Assembly (NCBI GenBank): GCA_026225235.1
Contig: JAMFSK010000024.1
Coordinates: 56,569 to 120,568 of the forward strand
Reading direction: 5' to 3'
DNA from: Burkholderiales bacterium
GTDB lineage: Bacteria; Pseudomonadota; Gammaproteobacteria; Burkholderiales; Burkholderiaceae
DNA length: 64,000 nucleotides
A program made the translations under genes and the position numbers. The notes beneath the pieces were generated by a model. The model ran no database searches and was not told where the DNA came from. It was given only the letters and a program-made list of their open reading frames with translations. How positions within the stretch are numbered: the stretch's first letter is position 1; the number at the start of each line of letters is the position of its first letter. Below are positions 38,746 through 49,352 of this stretch, piece after piece.

Positions 38746-39723
38746 TCAATAAAACTTGCGCAGATCCATGCCCTGGTACATCGAGGCCACTTGGTCGCCG
38801 TAGCCGTTGAACATCAGCGTCTTGCGCTTGGGCGAGAAAACACTGCCATCACCAATGCGGCGCTCAGTCGCCTGGCTCCAGCGCGGGTGGTCGACGTCCG
38901 GATTCACATTCGAATAAAAGCCGTATTCGCTCGATGCATATTGATTCCAGCTCGTCGGCGGCTGCTTTTCGACAAAGCGGATTTTGACGAGCGACTTCGC
39001 ACTCTTGAAGCCGTACTTCCAGGGCACGATGATCCGCACCGGCGCACCGTCCTGCTTTGGCAGCACCTGTCCATAGAGACCCACGGTCACCAGCGTCAGG
39101 GGGTTCATCGCCTCATCCATCCGCAGGCCTTCCGAGTACGGCCAGTTCAGGATATTCGACGACAGCCCCGGCATCTGCTTCGGATCGGCCAGCGTGATGA
39201 ACTGTACATACTTGGCATTGGCCGTCGGCTGCGCCCGCTTGATGATTTCCGACAAGGAGAAGCCGATCCATGGAATCACCATTGACCAGCCCTCGACACA
39301 ACGCAGCCGATAGGTGCGCTCCTCGAGCGGGGCGAGCTTAAGGATCTCGTCGATACCGTACGTCTTCGGATTGTGAATCTCACCTTCGACGGAAACCGAC
39401 CACGGTCGCGTCTGCAAGGTGTGCGCGTTTTCGACCGGATCGCCCTTGTCGGTGCCGAATTCGTAGAAATTGTTGTAGCTCGTGATGTCCTTGAGCGAAG
39501 TCTGCGTGTCGGACACCTGGAACTTCGGATTCGGTGTGGCCGCGAGCTTCGCCTCGTCAGCCGGGGCGTTGGCCGCAAACGCGCGCGGCGTGAGCGCGAG
39601 GCCCGCTACACCGAGGCCTGCCGAAAGCACAAATTGCCGGCGACGCTCGAAAACCGGCTGCGGCGTGATGTCGCTTGCGGCAATATCGCTGCCGTCGAAG
39701 CGCGTCGATGTTTTGATCAGCAT
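38746..39723 (-). CDS. msrP: Periplasmic methionine sulfoxide reductase, molybdopterin subunit
   Basis: MsrP reduces methionine sulfoxide in periplasmic proteins. The ATG at 39723 gives 325 residues with a twin-arginine signal, [19 protein letters not shown] then TPRAFA, as required for export of a folded molybdoenzyme. The Mo-coordinating Cys lies in [20 protein letters not shown]. It ends in [10 protein letters not shown], as in the YedY family. It is the first gene of msrPQ. Confidence 0.97.
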   Translation of the reverse strand: MLIKTSTRFDGSDIAASDITPQPVFERRRQFVLSAGLGVAGLALTPRAFAANAPADEAKLAATPNPKFQVSDTQTSLKDITSYNNFYEFGTDKGDPVENAHTLQTRPWSVSVEGEIHNPKTYGIDEILKLAPLEERTYRLRCVEGWSMVIPWIGFSLSEIIKRAQPTANAKYVQFITLADPKQMPGLSSNILNWPYSEGLRMDEAMNPLTLVTVGLYGQVLPKQDGAPVRIIVPWKYGFKSAKSLVKIRFVEKQPPTSWNQYASSEYGFYSNVNPDVDHPRWSQATERRIGDGSVFSPKRKTLMFNGYGDQVASMYQGMDLRKFY

Positions 39724-39951
39724 GATTCCTGTTCCTTGATCTCTTCGTTTGCGGGCACTCTCACGTCCTTTTGCGGGCCATCGAACCGCTCCACTCTGCA
39801 GCGGGAGGGCTTGGTGCCCGTTCAATCGATCCGCGGCATGCACGCCATTCGATGCACGCTTCTTCGTCGCCGTTTCGACTCCGACCTTACATCGCCCGTT
39901 CGGCCAGCGCTTGTGAAGAAAATCTTATAAATGTTCCGATTCGGTGCGACG
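39724..39951. other. Intergenic region upstream of msrP
   Basis: About 230 bp separate the msrP start from the ccsB terminator. It should hold the msrPQ promoter, but I see no convincing hexamer pair and no small gene. Confidence 0.5.
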
Positions 39952-39993
39952 AAAAAAAGGCCGCCGTACGAATAGTGTACGGCGGCCTTTATT
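39952..39993. terminator. Bidirectional intrinsic terminator downstream of ccsB
   Basis: AAAGGCCGCCGTAC, a short loop and GTACGGCGGCCTTT pair over 14 bases; the reverse strand continues with seven T in a row. It lies 66 bp after the ccsB stop and would end the resB-ccsB transcript. Confidence 0.88.
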
Positions 39994-40058
39994 CAAGCTA
40001 CCCGCAAAACAGAGCGCTGAACGGCGTCCGATTCCAACCGTCTGCGACCCGCTTCGCT

Positions 40059-41291
40059 CTAAAGCTTCCCGTAGCTGTGCAGCCCCGAGAGGAACATATT
40101 CACACCGAGGAAGGCGAACGTCGTGACGACCAGACCTGTCAGCGCCCACCAAGCTGCGACCGAGCCGCGCAGGCCCTTCATCAGGCGCATATGGAGCCAC
40201 GCCGCATAGTTCAGCCAGACGATCAGCGCCCACGTTTCTTTCGGGTCCCAGCTCCAGTAACCGCCCCAGGCCTGCGCCGCCCACAGCGCGCCGAGAATCG
40301 TTGCCACGGTGAAGAACGCAAAGCCCACCGCGATCGACTTGTACATCAGGTCGTCGAGCACCTCGAACGCCGGCAGACGATCGGCAAGCACACCCCGCTC
40401 CTTGAGCAGATAGGCCACCGACACCATCGCCGAAAGGGCAAAACTGCCGTAGCCGATGAAATTCGCCGGCACGTGGATCTTCATCCACCAGCTTTGCAAT
40501 GCCGGCACGAGCGGCTGAATCTGCTGCGCGTCGCGCGACACCGAATACCACATCAGGAAACCGACCGCGGCGCTGATCACAAGCAGCACGAAGGCGCCGA
40601 GCGCGCGGGTGTTGTAATGCTGTTCGTAAAAGAGATAGAAAAGCGACGTGATCAGGCAGAACAACACGAACACTTCATACAGATTCGAGATAGGGATATG
40701 GCCGACGTCCGCGCCGATCAGGTACGACTCGTACCACCGCACCATCAGGCCGACAAAACCCATGAGCACAGCCGCCCACGTCAGCTTCGAACCAATGCTC
40801 GATCCGACCGGTGAGCGCGAAATCAGCCCGATCCAGTAAAACACCGTGGCGAACACCAGCAACGCGCTCATCCACAGAATCGCCGACTGGCTCGAAAGAA
40901 GATATTTGAGGAAAAACGCGGTGTCAGCCCGGGCGAGATCGCCGTGATAGAGCTGGATCGTGCCGATCGAGAGTGCGGCAATCAGCACCATCAACAGCCG
41001 CACCGGCTTCCAGCGCCAGCCGAGCACCGCGAAAGTCGGCACCGCGCAGACCATCACGAGCTTGTCGTAATAGTTCATATGCGCGCTGTATCGGTTCATC
41101 GCAAAACCGGCGCCTCCGATCAGCAGCGCGGCGAACACCCAGTCGAAAGCGTTCAGGCTCGCAATAAACGACTGTTTGACCGGCCGCCGACGTAGCACCG
41201 GCGCCGCGGGGGGCGCTGCCCCGTTGGCGGGGGACGCGCCACGGCGGGCGGGTTGAGGCGAAGATGAGTGCGAAACTTCCATGGCGTTCAC
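40059..41291 (-). CDS. ccsB: System II cytochrome c biogenesis protein CcsB (ResC/CcsA-type)
   Basis: This membrane protein handles haem delivery to apocytochromes c together with ResB. The WWD-type haem motif is WGGYWSWDPKETWALIVWL, and at least eight hydrophobic segments are evident. The GTG at 41291 overlaps the resB stop (GTGA), suggesting coupling; an ATG three codons later (41282) is an alternative. The first 45 residues are hydrophilic and Pro/Ala-rich. Confidence 0.94.
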   Translation of the reverse strand: MNAMEVSHSSSPQPARRGASPANGAAPPAAPVLRRRPVKQSFIASLNAFDWVFAALLIGGAGFAMNRYSAHMNYYDKLVMVCAVPTFAVLGWRWKPVRLLMVLIAALSIGTIQLYHGDLARADTAFFLKYLLSSQSAILWMSALLVFATVFYWIGLISRSPVGSSIGSKLTWAAVLMGFVGLMVRWYESYLIGADVGHIPISNLYEVFVLFCLITSLFYLFYEQHYNTRALGAFVLLVISAAVGFLMWYSVSRDAQQIQPLVPALQSWWMKIHVPANFIGYGSFALSAMVSVAYLLKERGVLADRLPAFEVLDDLMYKSIAVGFAFFTVATILGALWAAQAWGGYWSWDPKETWALIVWLNYAAWLHMRLMKGLRGSVAAWWALTGLVVTTFAFLGVNMFLSGLHSYGKL

Positions 41292-43450
41292 TTGGTGAGC
41301 GGCGGCTGAACGGGGGACTCGTCAGATGCGCCTAGTTCGTCACCGACTGCACGACGCAGATCGGCAAATTCCTTATCGAAATCGAGCGTGCGACGTGCAG
41401 TGGACATCGCCATCAGCACACCGGTTCCAGCGGCCGTCTCCTTCACCCAGAACCAGATTCGGCGTTCACGCACAAAGAACATCGAAAACACGCCGATCAC
41501 CAGGAGCAGGCTGCCAAGATACACGATTTTTTTGCCCGGAGCGCGCGAGACCTGGAACACCGAGGCTTGCACCTGCTGGAACGAGTCGAGCTGGAGGAAG
41601 ACCGGCGCGCCATAAAAGAAGCTATCGGACAGCGCATTGATCGACGATCGCACGAAGCGGCTGCCGTCGTCACCCGGCGCGAGCACTGGCTCGCCCGCTT
41701 TCTGGCGAGCGATCTGCCAGAGGTCCCACACCGAGCCCTCGAGCATGCGCAACAGCAGATCGGCGGCTTTCGGCTGCTCAGCGCGCGGCACCGAATGGTC
41801 GATAAACGCGGCCACCGATGCGAACCCACCCTTCATGCCAGGTACCGGTTGACCATTGGCGTCGTCGATCGGCGTGGCGCCAGCGAACAGATTCAGCACG
41901 CGCTCAGCGCTCTCCTCCAGGTGAGCGCGCAATTCCGGGTTGGCCGGATCCGCCGCCCGGGTCGCGAACGACTGGGCCGCGGCCGCACGCATTTGCGGGT
42001 CTTGCAGCGCGGCGCGCAAGAGCATCCACTCCTTGACCGAGCTGGCATCGTCAGCCGGAATGCGCAGGTAGCGGAACTGCTCGCCCTCGTCGGAACGCAC
42101 GCCGGCGAGGATCACGCGCTCGCCGTCGATCGTCAACGGGACCATGTAATTGTTGAACTGGCGAGCCTGACCATCTCGACCGCGAATCTTGTACTGGATC
42201 GACGGACCGACATTGTGCAGATCGACGGTCTTCGACGATTTCGCGCCAGAACCGAGACGCGCATCGAACGCCTGCTGGAGCGACTCATGCGCGACGCCGC
42301 GCACATCCGTCTTGCCCGACGCATCGAAGATGTTCTCGACGTTGATGGCACGGAAATCGGTGAACTCGATCGTGTCGCCGTCGGGACCCGGCAGCGGCGT
42401 GTTACCACCGATCAGGCCGCTGAGCGCCATCGGCTTTATCTGGTCGCCACTCATCGGGTAGGCGCTGACCTGAAGCCTCGAGCCACCGTCCTCGAAACTC
42501 GACTGGTAAATCGAGACGCCGTCGTAAGTGAAGGGCTCGTTGACCTCGACGCGTGCGGGCACTCGAGCGCCAGTCTTGTGATCGATCACGACAATGTCGC
42601 TCGCGAACAGCTTCGGCATGCCCGTCGAGTAGTAGTCGACGATGAATTTATTGAGCTGGATCGAGAACGGCAGGTCCTGGATCAGCGAGCCATCCGGCTG
42701 GTTGAGAATCGCGGTCGAGACATTCTGCCCTTCCGGAACCCACGCGTTGCCGCGGAATGACACGTTCGACGCCGAGAGACGATGCTCGGGTCCGATCGAA
42801 TCGATCACGCCGTTGCCGCGAATCGGCGTCTTGTCGCCCAGCCACATTTGAAAACGAATGGGCAGATTGCCGTCGAGCAGACCACCGATACAGATCACAA
42901 CAATCGCGACGTGCGCGAAGATATACCCCAGTTTGGTGAATGCGCCGCGCTTGGCCGCGATCAACGTCGCGCCTTCGGTTTCCTTGACCCGGTACCGATA
43001 GCCCTGTTCGGCAACCAGTGCGGACAAATGCGCGGTGACTTCTGCAAGGGGCGCCGCGCTCACGAAATCACCCTTGTGATGAAACGCGCGCAGGCTGCCC
43101 TCACGGACCTTGTCTTTCCAGCTGCGCATGTCGGCGATCATCTTCGGGCCATTGCGGATCACGCATAGCGACACCGAAATGACGAGGAAGATCAGGATCA
43201 GCATGAACCACCAGGCGCTGTACACGGTGTACAGGCCCAGCGAACGGAAGATATCCGCCCAGAATGGCCCGAACTGGTTCACGTAGTTCGGATAGGGATC
43301 GGACTGCGTCAACACAGTGCCGATGATGCTCGCAATGGCAAGCACGACCAGAAGGCTGATCGCGAAGCGCATCGAGCTCAGCAGCTCGACCGCGCCACGC
43401 CACGCGCGGTGGCCGAACCGGACTTCCATCCCGGAGGTGGTGATGCTCAT
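41288..43450 (-). CDS. resB: System II cytochrome c biogenesis protein ResB
   Basis: ResB partners CcsB in transporting and attaching haem to c-type cytochromes at the outer face of the inner membrane. The 720-residue protein (ATG at 43450, GGAG upstream) has three N-terminal membrane segments (for example FAISLLVVLAIASIIGTVL), a large periplasmic domain and a final helix (KIVYLGSLLLVIGVFSMFFV). It is the first gene of resB-ccsB and sits downstream of the cytochrome c4 gene, one of its likely clients. Confidence 0.95.
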   Translation of the reverse strand: MSITTSGMEVRFGHRAWRGAVELLSSMRFAISLLVVLAIASIIGTVLTQSDPYPNYVNQFGPFWADIFRSLGLYTVYSAWWFMLILIFLVISVSLCVIRNGPKMIADMRSWKDKVREGSLRAFHHKGDFVSAAPLAEVTAHLSALVAEQGYRYRVKETEGATLIAAKRGAFTKLGYIFAHVAIVVICIGGLLDGNLPIRFQMWLGDKTPIRGNGVIDSIGPEHRLSASNVSFRGNAWVPEGQNVSTAILNQPDGSLIQDLPFSIQLNKFIVDYYSTGMPKLFASDIVVIDHKTGARVPARVEVNEPFTYDGVSIYQSSFEDGGSRLQVSAYPMSGDQIKPMALSGLIGGNTPLPGPDGDTIEFTDFRAINVENIFDASGKTDVRGVAHESLQQAFDARLGSGAKSSKTVDLHNVGPSIQYKIRGRDGQARQFNNYMVPLTIDGERVILAGVRSDEGEQFRYLRIPADDASSVKEWMLLRAALQDPQMRAAAAQSFATRAADPANPELRAHLEESAERVLNLFAGATPIDDANGQPVPGMKGGFASVAAFIDHSVPRAEQPKAADLLLRMLEGSVWDLWQIARQKAGEPVLAPGDDGSRFVRSSINALSDSFFYGAPVFLQLDSFQQVQASVFQVSRAPGKKIVYLGSLLLVIGVFSMFFVRERRIWFWVKETAAGTGVLMAMSTARRTLDFDKEFADLRRAVGDELGASDESPVQPPLTK

Positions 43451-43708
43451 TACTGCTCCAGCACTCAAAGAAAAAGGGTGGGCGCGCCGGAGTCTCGATG
43501 GCGCGCTGCACCCTTTTTTGTCTTTCTATTCATCGGTCGTTCCGTCCTTGCGGCGAAACGCTGTACTACCCGCGCGGGCGCACGCTTCAAGGCCGGCAGT
43601 CTACGCCTGCTTTGTTGCTGCGTCCTTTCAAAGCGTCAAATTCGCCGTGGCGCTTCGTCACGTCGAACTCACCGCTTTTCGGTCGCCGCGTCGGGCCGCC
43701 ACCTCAAA

Positions 43709-44374
43709 TCAATGCAGCCCTGCCGCGTAATCGGCCACCGCCTTGATTTCCTTGTCCGTCAAACGCAGCGCGATCGTCGTCATCGGGCTGCTGTTATGGC
43801 GGGTGCCTTGCTGGAACGCGGTCAACTGCGCGACGGTGTAGTCCTGCCACTGACCCGACAGACGCGGATACTGAGCCGGAATACCGGCCCCGGCGGCGCC
43901 GTGGCACCCCGCGCACGCAGGCACGCCCTTCTCGGCAATGCCACCACGCCAAATTTTCTCGCCTAGCGCCACATCAGCCGGATTTTTCGCCGCGCCCGGC
44001 TTGGGCACCTGCGTCGAAAAATACGCGGCCACGTTGTGCATGTCCTGATCGTTCAGCGCGCCGGCCATCCCGAGCATGATCGGGTTTTGCCGCTCCGGCG
44101 CCTTCGCATCGGGCTGCTTGACGAAGTCCTTGAGCTCTTTGTACAAATACTGGGCATGCTGGCCGGCAAGCTTCGGGTACGCGCCGGACGTGCTGTTGCC
44201 GTCCGCGGCGTGACACGCGACACAAACAGTCGTCGCGATTTGTTGCCCCCGGTTCACATCCACTTTTGCCGGTGCCGCCGGCTCTGCGGCCCACGCCGCC
44301 GGTGCTGCCATTGTCCCCACCAGACCTGCCACCACGACCTGCGATAACAACAAAGTCTTGCACAGTCGGTTCAT
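43709..44374 (-). CDS. Di-haem cytochrome c4
   Basis: The ATG at 44374 (MNRLCKTLLL) starts a signal peptide ending near AAWAAEPA; the open frame upstream is spurious. Two haem-binding motifs, CVACH (about residue 50) and CAGCH (about residue 145), with C-x-x-C-H spacing and later Met ligands, define two class I domains, as in cytochrome c4 of about 20 kDa. It is an electron donor to terminal oxidases in the periplasm. It is divergent from engB and upstream of resB-ccsB. Confidence 0.95.
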   Translation of the reverse strand: MNRLCKTLLLSQVVVAGLVGTMAAPAAWAAEPAAPAKVDVNRGQQIATTVCVACHAADGNSTSGAYPKLAGQHAQYLYKELKDFVKQPDAKAPERQNPIMLGMAGALNDQDMHNVAAYFSTQVPKPGAAKNPADVALGEKIWRGGIAEKGVPACAGCHGAAGAGIPAQYPRLSGQWQDYTVAQLTAFQQGTRHNSSPMTTIALRLTDKEIKAVADYAAGLH

Positions 44375-44545
44375 CGCACACCTTGTTCTTTTGAGGAATT
44401 GAGGTTCTGCAACATCGTCTGCGACCCGGGCACTCAGCCCAACGGGCTGCGAGTAAACATCTGCATTGTACAATAGCGGTCGATTTCCCCCGGCGCGCCA
44501 GCGCGCCTTTATGGGTGGGTGAAAACCCGCCCCCAACGGCCCTCC

Positions 44546-45226
44546 ATGCGCTCTTTCCTGCTTCACCGATCGCGTTTCCTGACGACGGTCAACCATTTGC
44601 AAGACTTGCCGGCGACGGTGCGACCTGAAGTCGCATTCGCCGGACGCTCGAATGCGGGCAAGTCCACTGCCATCAATATTCTCGGTAACCAGAAGCGCCT
44701 CGCTTTCGCCAGCAAGACGCCCGGCCGCACCCAGCACATCAATTACTTCTCGGTCGGGCCTGAAGACGAACCGGTCGGCTATCTGGTCGACTTGCCCGGT
44801 TACGGCTACGCGCAGGTGTCGGGCAATGTAAAACTGCACTGGCAGCATCTGTTGAGCGACTACCTGCATGCGCGGCATCAGTTGCGCGGCCTGGTCCTGA
44901 TGATGGATTCACGCCGGCCGTGCACGGATCTCGATATGGAACTGATCGACTGGTTCGCGCCCACGCGCAAGCCGATCCACATCCTGCTGACGAAGTCTGA
45001 CAAGCTGACGCGGCAGGAGAGCGTCAAAGCGCTGCGCGCCACGCAAAAGATCCTCGACGAATACGAGAAGCCCACAGGCGATGGTGAGCGACTGCTCACC
45101 GTGCAATTGTTTTCGGCATTGAAGCGCGTTGGAATCGAGCAGGCCCACGACGTAATCGAGTCCTGGATTGCCCCTGTCGAAAAGCCCGCTCCCGAAGACA
45201 CGGCCGACGGGGGGATTATCTCGTAA
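44546..45226 (+). CDS. engB: Ribosome biogenesis GTP-binding protein EngB (YihA/YsxC)
   Basis: This essential GTPase is involved in 50S assembly. The G1 motif is [15 protein letters not shown]2 lies in [14 protein letters not shown]3 is DLPGYGYAQ and G4 is LTKSDK. I take the ATG at 44546 ([10 protein letters not shown]; 226 residues); a GTG nine codons upstream is open but lacks support. It is divergent from the cytochrome c4 gene, with a 10-bp palindrome ATTGTACAAT between them that provides -10-like boxes on both strands. Confidence 0.95.
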   Translation: MRSFLLHRSRFLTTVNHLQDLPATVRPEVAFAGRSNAGKSTAINILGNQKRLAFASKTPGRTQHINYFSVGPEDEPVGYLVDLPGYGYAQVSGNVKLHWQHLLSDYLHARHQLRGLVLMMDSRRPCTDLDMELIDWFAPTRKPIHILLTKSDKLTRQESVKALRATQKILDEYEKPTGDGERLLTVQLFSALKRVGIEQAHDVIESWIAPVEKPAPEDTADGGIIS

Positions 45227-45286
45227 TGGTTTTATGTAGTCTGTGCATATTCGTTTTATGCGACAGAATGATTACGCGAGCGGCAA

Positions 45287-45394
45287 TAAAAAAACCCGCC
45301 GTGAGACACGGCGGGCTAACAGCCTAATCGTAAAACGACAGGCACCCGCTCAGGGAGGAGAAGCGGGGGGCATCGCACCAAGGCACGATTCCCG
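45287..45394 (-). ncRNA. Candidate small RNA with CU-rich loop and intrinsic terminator
   Basis: The engB-hemB gap (both genes plus-strand) holds a strong minus-strand terminator: CCCGCCGTG, loop TCT, CACGGCGGG and seven T (45287-45315). No minus-strand gene lies upstream to use it. Reading towards it, the reverse strand has TATGAT (45401-45406) as a possible -10, then three more potential hairpins. One is CCCGCT, loop TCTCCTCCCTG, AGCGGG, exposing a CTCCTCCC anti-Shine-Dalgarno-like sequence. Predicted length is about 108 nt. The start point is a guess from the -10 box, and no -35 is evident. Confidence 0.5.
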
Positions 45395-45464
45395 GTCGGT
45401 ATCATATACCAAGGAATCGGAAATTTCTGCGGACTGCCCCTCAGTTTTAGCCCCATCTTATTAG

Positions 45465-46472
<1,008 letters not shown>

Positions 46473-46522
46473 ACGTCGGATTCATGAGGCAAGGCTGGGG
46501 TGCGTGAGCGCCCCAGCCGCAC

Positions 46523-48550
46523 TCAGGTTGACGCCTTGCCGGAATCCCCGGCTTGCGGAGCAGGCCCGAATACGCGGTCAAGACTTCGCAGGAAAACATC
46601 AGCGGACTGAAATCCGACCACGCGCAATGCCTTCACCTCGTGGCCCTGCTGGTCAAAGAAAATGATCCCCGGCGGTCCGAACAGCGAGAAGCGCTTGAGC
46701 AATGCCTGATCATCCGTGTTGTTCGCGGTCACGTCGGCACGCAGAAGCTGAAGCTGCAGCAAGCGCGCATGCACGCGAGGGTCGCTAAACGTGAATTTCT
46801 CCATCTCGCGACAACTCACGCACCAGTCGGCGTAGAAATCGAGCATCGATGCTCGCTGCGCTGTCGTGACGGCGGTGTCGAGCGCCTGGGTCGATCCGAC
46901 AGACGCAAAGGCCAGCGTCGCCGCACTGGCTCCCGCGTTTGCCGACGATGACGCACTCGTGCCTGCGCCGCCTGTGAATACGCTCAGCGGAGCAAGCGGG
47001 TCTCGCGCACCGCCGGCGAGCCCAACAAGCTGGATAATCGCAACGGCCGTCAGCGCCATCCCCACGCCCTTGCCGATACGCCAGCCGAGTACGCCCTTCA
47101 CAGGTGCCGTCGATTCGAACGTGCCCAGCATCGAGGCCGCGATCAGTGCCCAAAGCGCGATGGCGAGCATCGTGAGCCAGCTCGGCAAGACGGGATAGAC
47201 GATATACAGCGCCACGCCCAGCAACAGCATCCCGAATACGCGCTTGACTGCCTCCATCCAGGTGCCCGCGCGCGGCAAGAGCGCCCCTGCACCGGCTCCG
47301 ACTACCAGCAGTGGGGCACCGATACCCAACGCCATCGCAAACAGCGCTGCACCGCCAAAAACCGCGTTGCCGGTTTGGGCGATATACGCGAGCACCGCGA
47401 AGAGCGGCGCGGTCATGCAGGCGCCCACGACGAGTGCCGACAGCGCGCCCATGACAAAGACGCCCGCAAGCTGTCCGCCACTGGCCTTGCGCGCGGCACC
47501 ATCGACGCGGCTTTGCCACGCTGCGGGCATTTGCAATTCGTACAGCCCGAACATCGATAGGGCGAACGCGACGAGCAGCAGCCCGAACGCACCCAACACC
47601 CACGGGTTCTGCAACCAGACTGTCAGCGATGCGCCCGCGAGCCCGGCTGCTACGCCGAGGACCGCGTAGATGCAGGCGGAGCCGAGCACATAGGCGATCG
47701 ACAGCACGAGGCCGCGCGACCGTGTGGCAGGCGCGCCCTGTCCGACAATGATCGACGCCAGGATCGGGACCATCGGCCAGGTGCACGGCAACAGGCTCAG
47801 GCCAATTCCGATCAGAAAGAACGCGCCCAGGGCGACGGGCCAGCTGCGGCCGGCCAGCAGACGCTCGGCTGTGCCCTGTGTCTGTAGGGCGTCTTGGAGG
47901 GAATCGGGGGAGGATGTTGGTGTGGCGCTGCTTGGGGCGTTAGCGGTGCCTTGCGCGTTGGCGTTGCTTTGCGCGTTGCCGTTGGTCTGCGCGCTCGCAC
48001 TGGCGTCGGCTTTCCCATTTGGATTCGCGCCCGCACTGCCACCACCGTTAGCGTCGACGCTTGCCGTTGCACCCGGCTGGGCCGCCGGAGGCGTCGCTTG
48101 CGACAACGCCGCGCCCGTCACGTGCACCTTGTGCTGAATCGGCGGGTAACAAATGCCCTGGTCCGCGCAGCCCTGCGACGTGACCACAAGGTCGAACGGC
48201 CCGCTCGAGCTCGCCACCGGCACATGCACAATGACCTCATCGCGGTACGTATCGACCGTCTTCTCAAGCGTCGCATCGAAATGACTCTTGGCCGGCGGAA
48301 ACACCGCGTCGCCCAGCTTCGCGCCGCCGCTCGCCACTTCGAACGCAAATCGCTCGCGATACAGGTAGTAGCCCTTCGCGATCACGAAATGGACGTCGAC
48401 CGCTCCCGGCTGTTCTGCGCTCGAGAATTTGAACGCGACTTCCGGGTCGAGAAAATCATCCGCATGCGCGAGTCCCGCCACACCGGACAGCGTGAAACCC
48501 AATCCGACGACGACAACAGCCAGCACGCGATTAAATAAAGTTTTGAACAT
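46523..48550 (-). CDS. dsbD: Thiol:disulfide interchange protein DsbD with low-complexity linker
   Basis: DsbD carries reducing equivalents from cytosolic thioredoxin to periplasmic DsbC/DsbE-type proteins. The ATG at 48550 starts a signal peptide (MFKTLFNRVLAVVVVGLGFT). Domains in order: N-terminal immunoglobulin-like domain with Cys pair in QGCADQGICYPP; an Asn/Ala/Gly/Ser-rich linker of about 75 residues; eight-helix core with LLPCTWPMVP and VVGACMTAPLF; a second Ser/Ala/Gly-rich insert; and a thioredoxin domain with WCVSC in DFYADWCVSCREMEKFTF. At 675 residues it is about 100 longer than E. coli DsbD. Confidence 0.96.
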   Translation of the reverse strand: MFKTLFNRVLAVVVVGLGFTLSGVAGLAHADDFLDPEVAFKFSSAEQPGAVDVHFVIAKGYYLYRERFAFEVASGGAKLGDAVFPPAKSHFDATLEKTVDTYRDEVIVHVPVASSSGPFDLVVTSQGCADQGICYPPIQHKVHVTGAALSQATPPAAQPGATASVDANGGGSAGANPNGKADASASAQTNGNAQSNANAQGTANAPSSATPTSSPDSLQDALQTQGTAERLLAGRSWPVALGAFFLIGIGLSLLPCTWPMVPILASIIVGQGAPATRSRGLVLSIAYVLGSACIYAVLGVAAGLAGASLTVWLQNPWVLGAFGLLLVAFALSMFGLYELQMPAAWQSRVDGAARKASGGQLAGVFVMGALSALVVGACMTAPLFAVLAYIAQTGNAVFGGAALFAMALGIGAPLLVVGAGAGALLPRAGTWMEAVKRVFGMLLLGVALYIVYPVLPSWLTMLAIALWALIAASMLGTFESTAPVKGVLGWRIGKGVGMALTAVAIIQLVGLAGGARDPLAPLSVFTGGAGTSASSSANAGASAATLAFASVGSTQALDTAVTTAQRASMLDFYADWCVSCREMEKFTFSDPRVHARLLQLQLLRADVTANNTDDQALLKRFSLFGPPGIIFFDQQGHEVKALRVVGFQSADVFLRSLDRVFGPAPQAGDSGKAST

Positions 48551-48766
48551 GAAGGGCGACTGAGCTTTCCATTTCGAACTGACGCAGACGAAGCGCGCAG
48601 ATTTGACCGGATCGTACCACCGCCGTTCAAGCTGCGTCACAGGCCGCGAGAAGGCGTCTTCCGCGTTCGCCGCAAGCACGCGCGGCGCGCTCGCAGACAC
48701 CCGCAAGACCGGACGAAGCGGCGATCCGCAAAGTCCACCGGGACGGGACGAACCGATCATCCAAAC

Positions 48767-48796
48767 AAAAAAGGCCAGGCAAAAGCCTGACCTTTT
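48767..48796. terminator. Intrinsic terminator of the ribosomal cluster, downstream of rplQ
   Basis: On the reverse strand AAAAGGTCAGGC, loop TTTT, GCCTGGCC and a run of six T form a strong terminator 36 bp after the rplQ stop. The flanking A-run also allows function from the plus strand. Confidence 0.88.
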
Positions 48797-48831
48797 CAGT
48801 TACTGCTGGAAGAACGCGTCCAACCCGGAAT

Positions 48832-49227
48832 TTATTCCGCGTCGACCACTTCTTCGCCTTCGACCGGATCCGGACGATCCATCAGTTCGACCAGTGCCAT
48901 CGGCGCGTTGTCGCCCTGACGGAAACCGAACTTCAGGATACGCAGGTAGCCACCCGGGCGCTTTTCGAAGCGCGGACCCAGCACGTCGAACAGCTTCGCC
49001 ACCGAGTCCCGGTCGCGCAAGCGGTTGAACGCCAGACGGCGGTTCGCCAACGACGGCTTCTTGCCGAGCGTGATCAGCGGCTCGACGACCTTACGGAGTT
49101 CCTTCGCCTTCGGCAGCGTCGTCTTGATGACTTCGTGCTCGATCAGGGAATTCGACATATTACGGAGCATTGCCAGACGGTGGCTGCTGGTCCGATTCAG
49201 CTTACGCAAACCATGACGGTGACGCAT
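48832..49227 (-). CDS. rplQ: 50S ribosomal protein L17
   Basis: L17 binds the 23S rRNA near the exit tunnel rim. The 131-residue protein begins [20 protein letters not shown], diagnostic for L17, and has a short acidic C-terminal tail. It is the last gene of the alpha block, separated from rpoA by 125 bp that contain a strong intrinsic terminator, so its expression may depend on read-through. Confidence 0.98.
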   Translation of the reverse strand: MRHRHGLRKLNRTSSHRLAMLRNMSNSLIEHEVIKTTLPKAKELRKVVEPLITLGKKPSLANRRLAFNRLRDRDSVAKLFDVLGPRFEKRPGGYLRILKFGFRQGDNAPMALVELMDRPDPVEGEEVVDAE

Positions 49228-49303
49228 GATGATTCCTTTAACTCAAGTTTTCGCGCCAGCTCTTCTATTGCGTCGACATGACGCACGGGCCGGTGATGCT
49301 TCT

Positions 49304-49337
49304 AAAAAAGCAGAGACCGGCTCACGCCGGTGTCTGC
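49304..49337 (-). terminator. Intrinsic terminator-like hairpin between rpoA and rplQ
   Basis: The reverse strand reads GCAGACACCGGC, loop GTGA, GCCGGTCTCTGC and then six T: 11 of 12 positions pair. It lies 15 bp after the rpoA stop and 77 bp before the rplQ start. No promoter for rplQ is obvious between them. Confidence 0.85.
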
Positions 49338-49352
49338 ACAACCCACATTTTA

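Noticed and set aside
48551..48766. Additional gene or cutA remnant between dsbD and rplQ
   Set aside because: I translated the reverse frames and saw nothing similar to CutA or any other family; it is treated as the dsbD promoter region.
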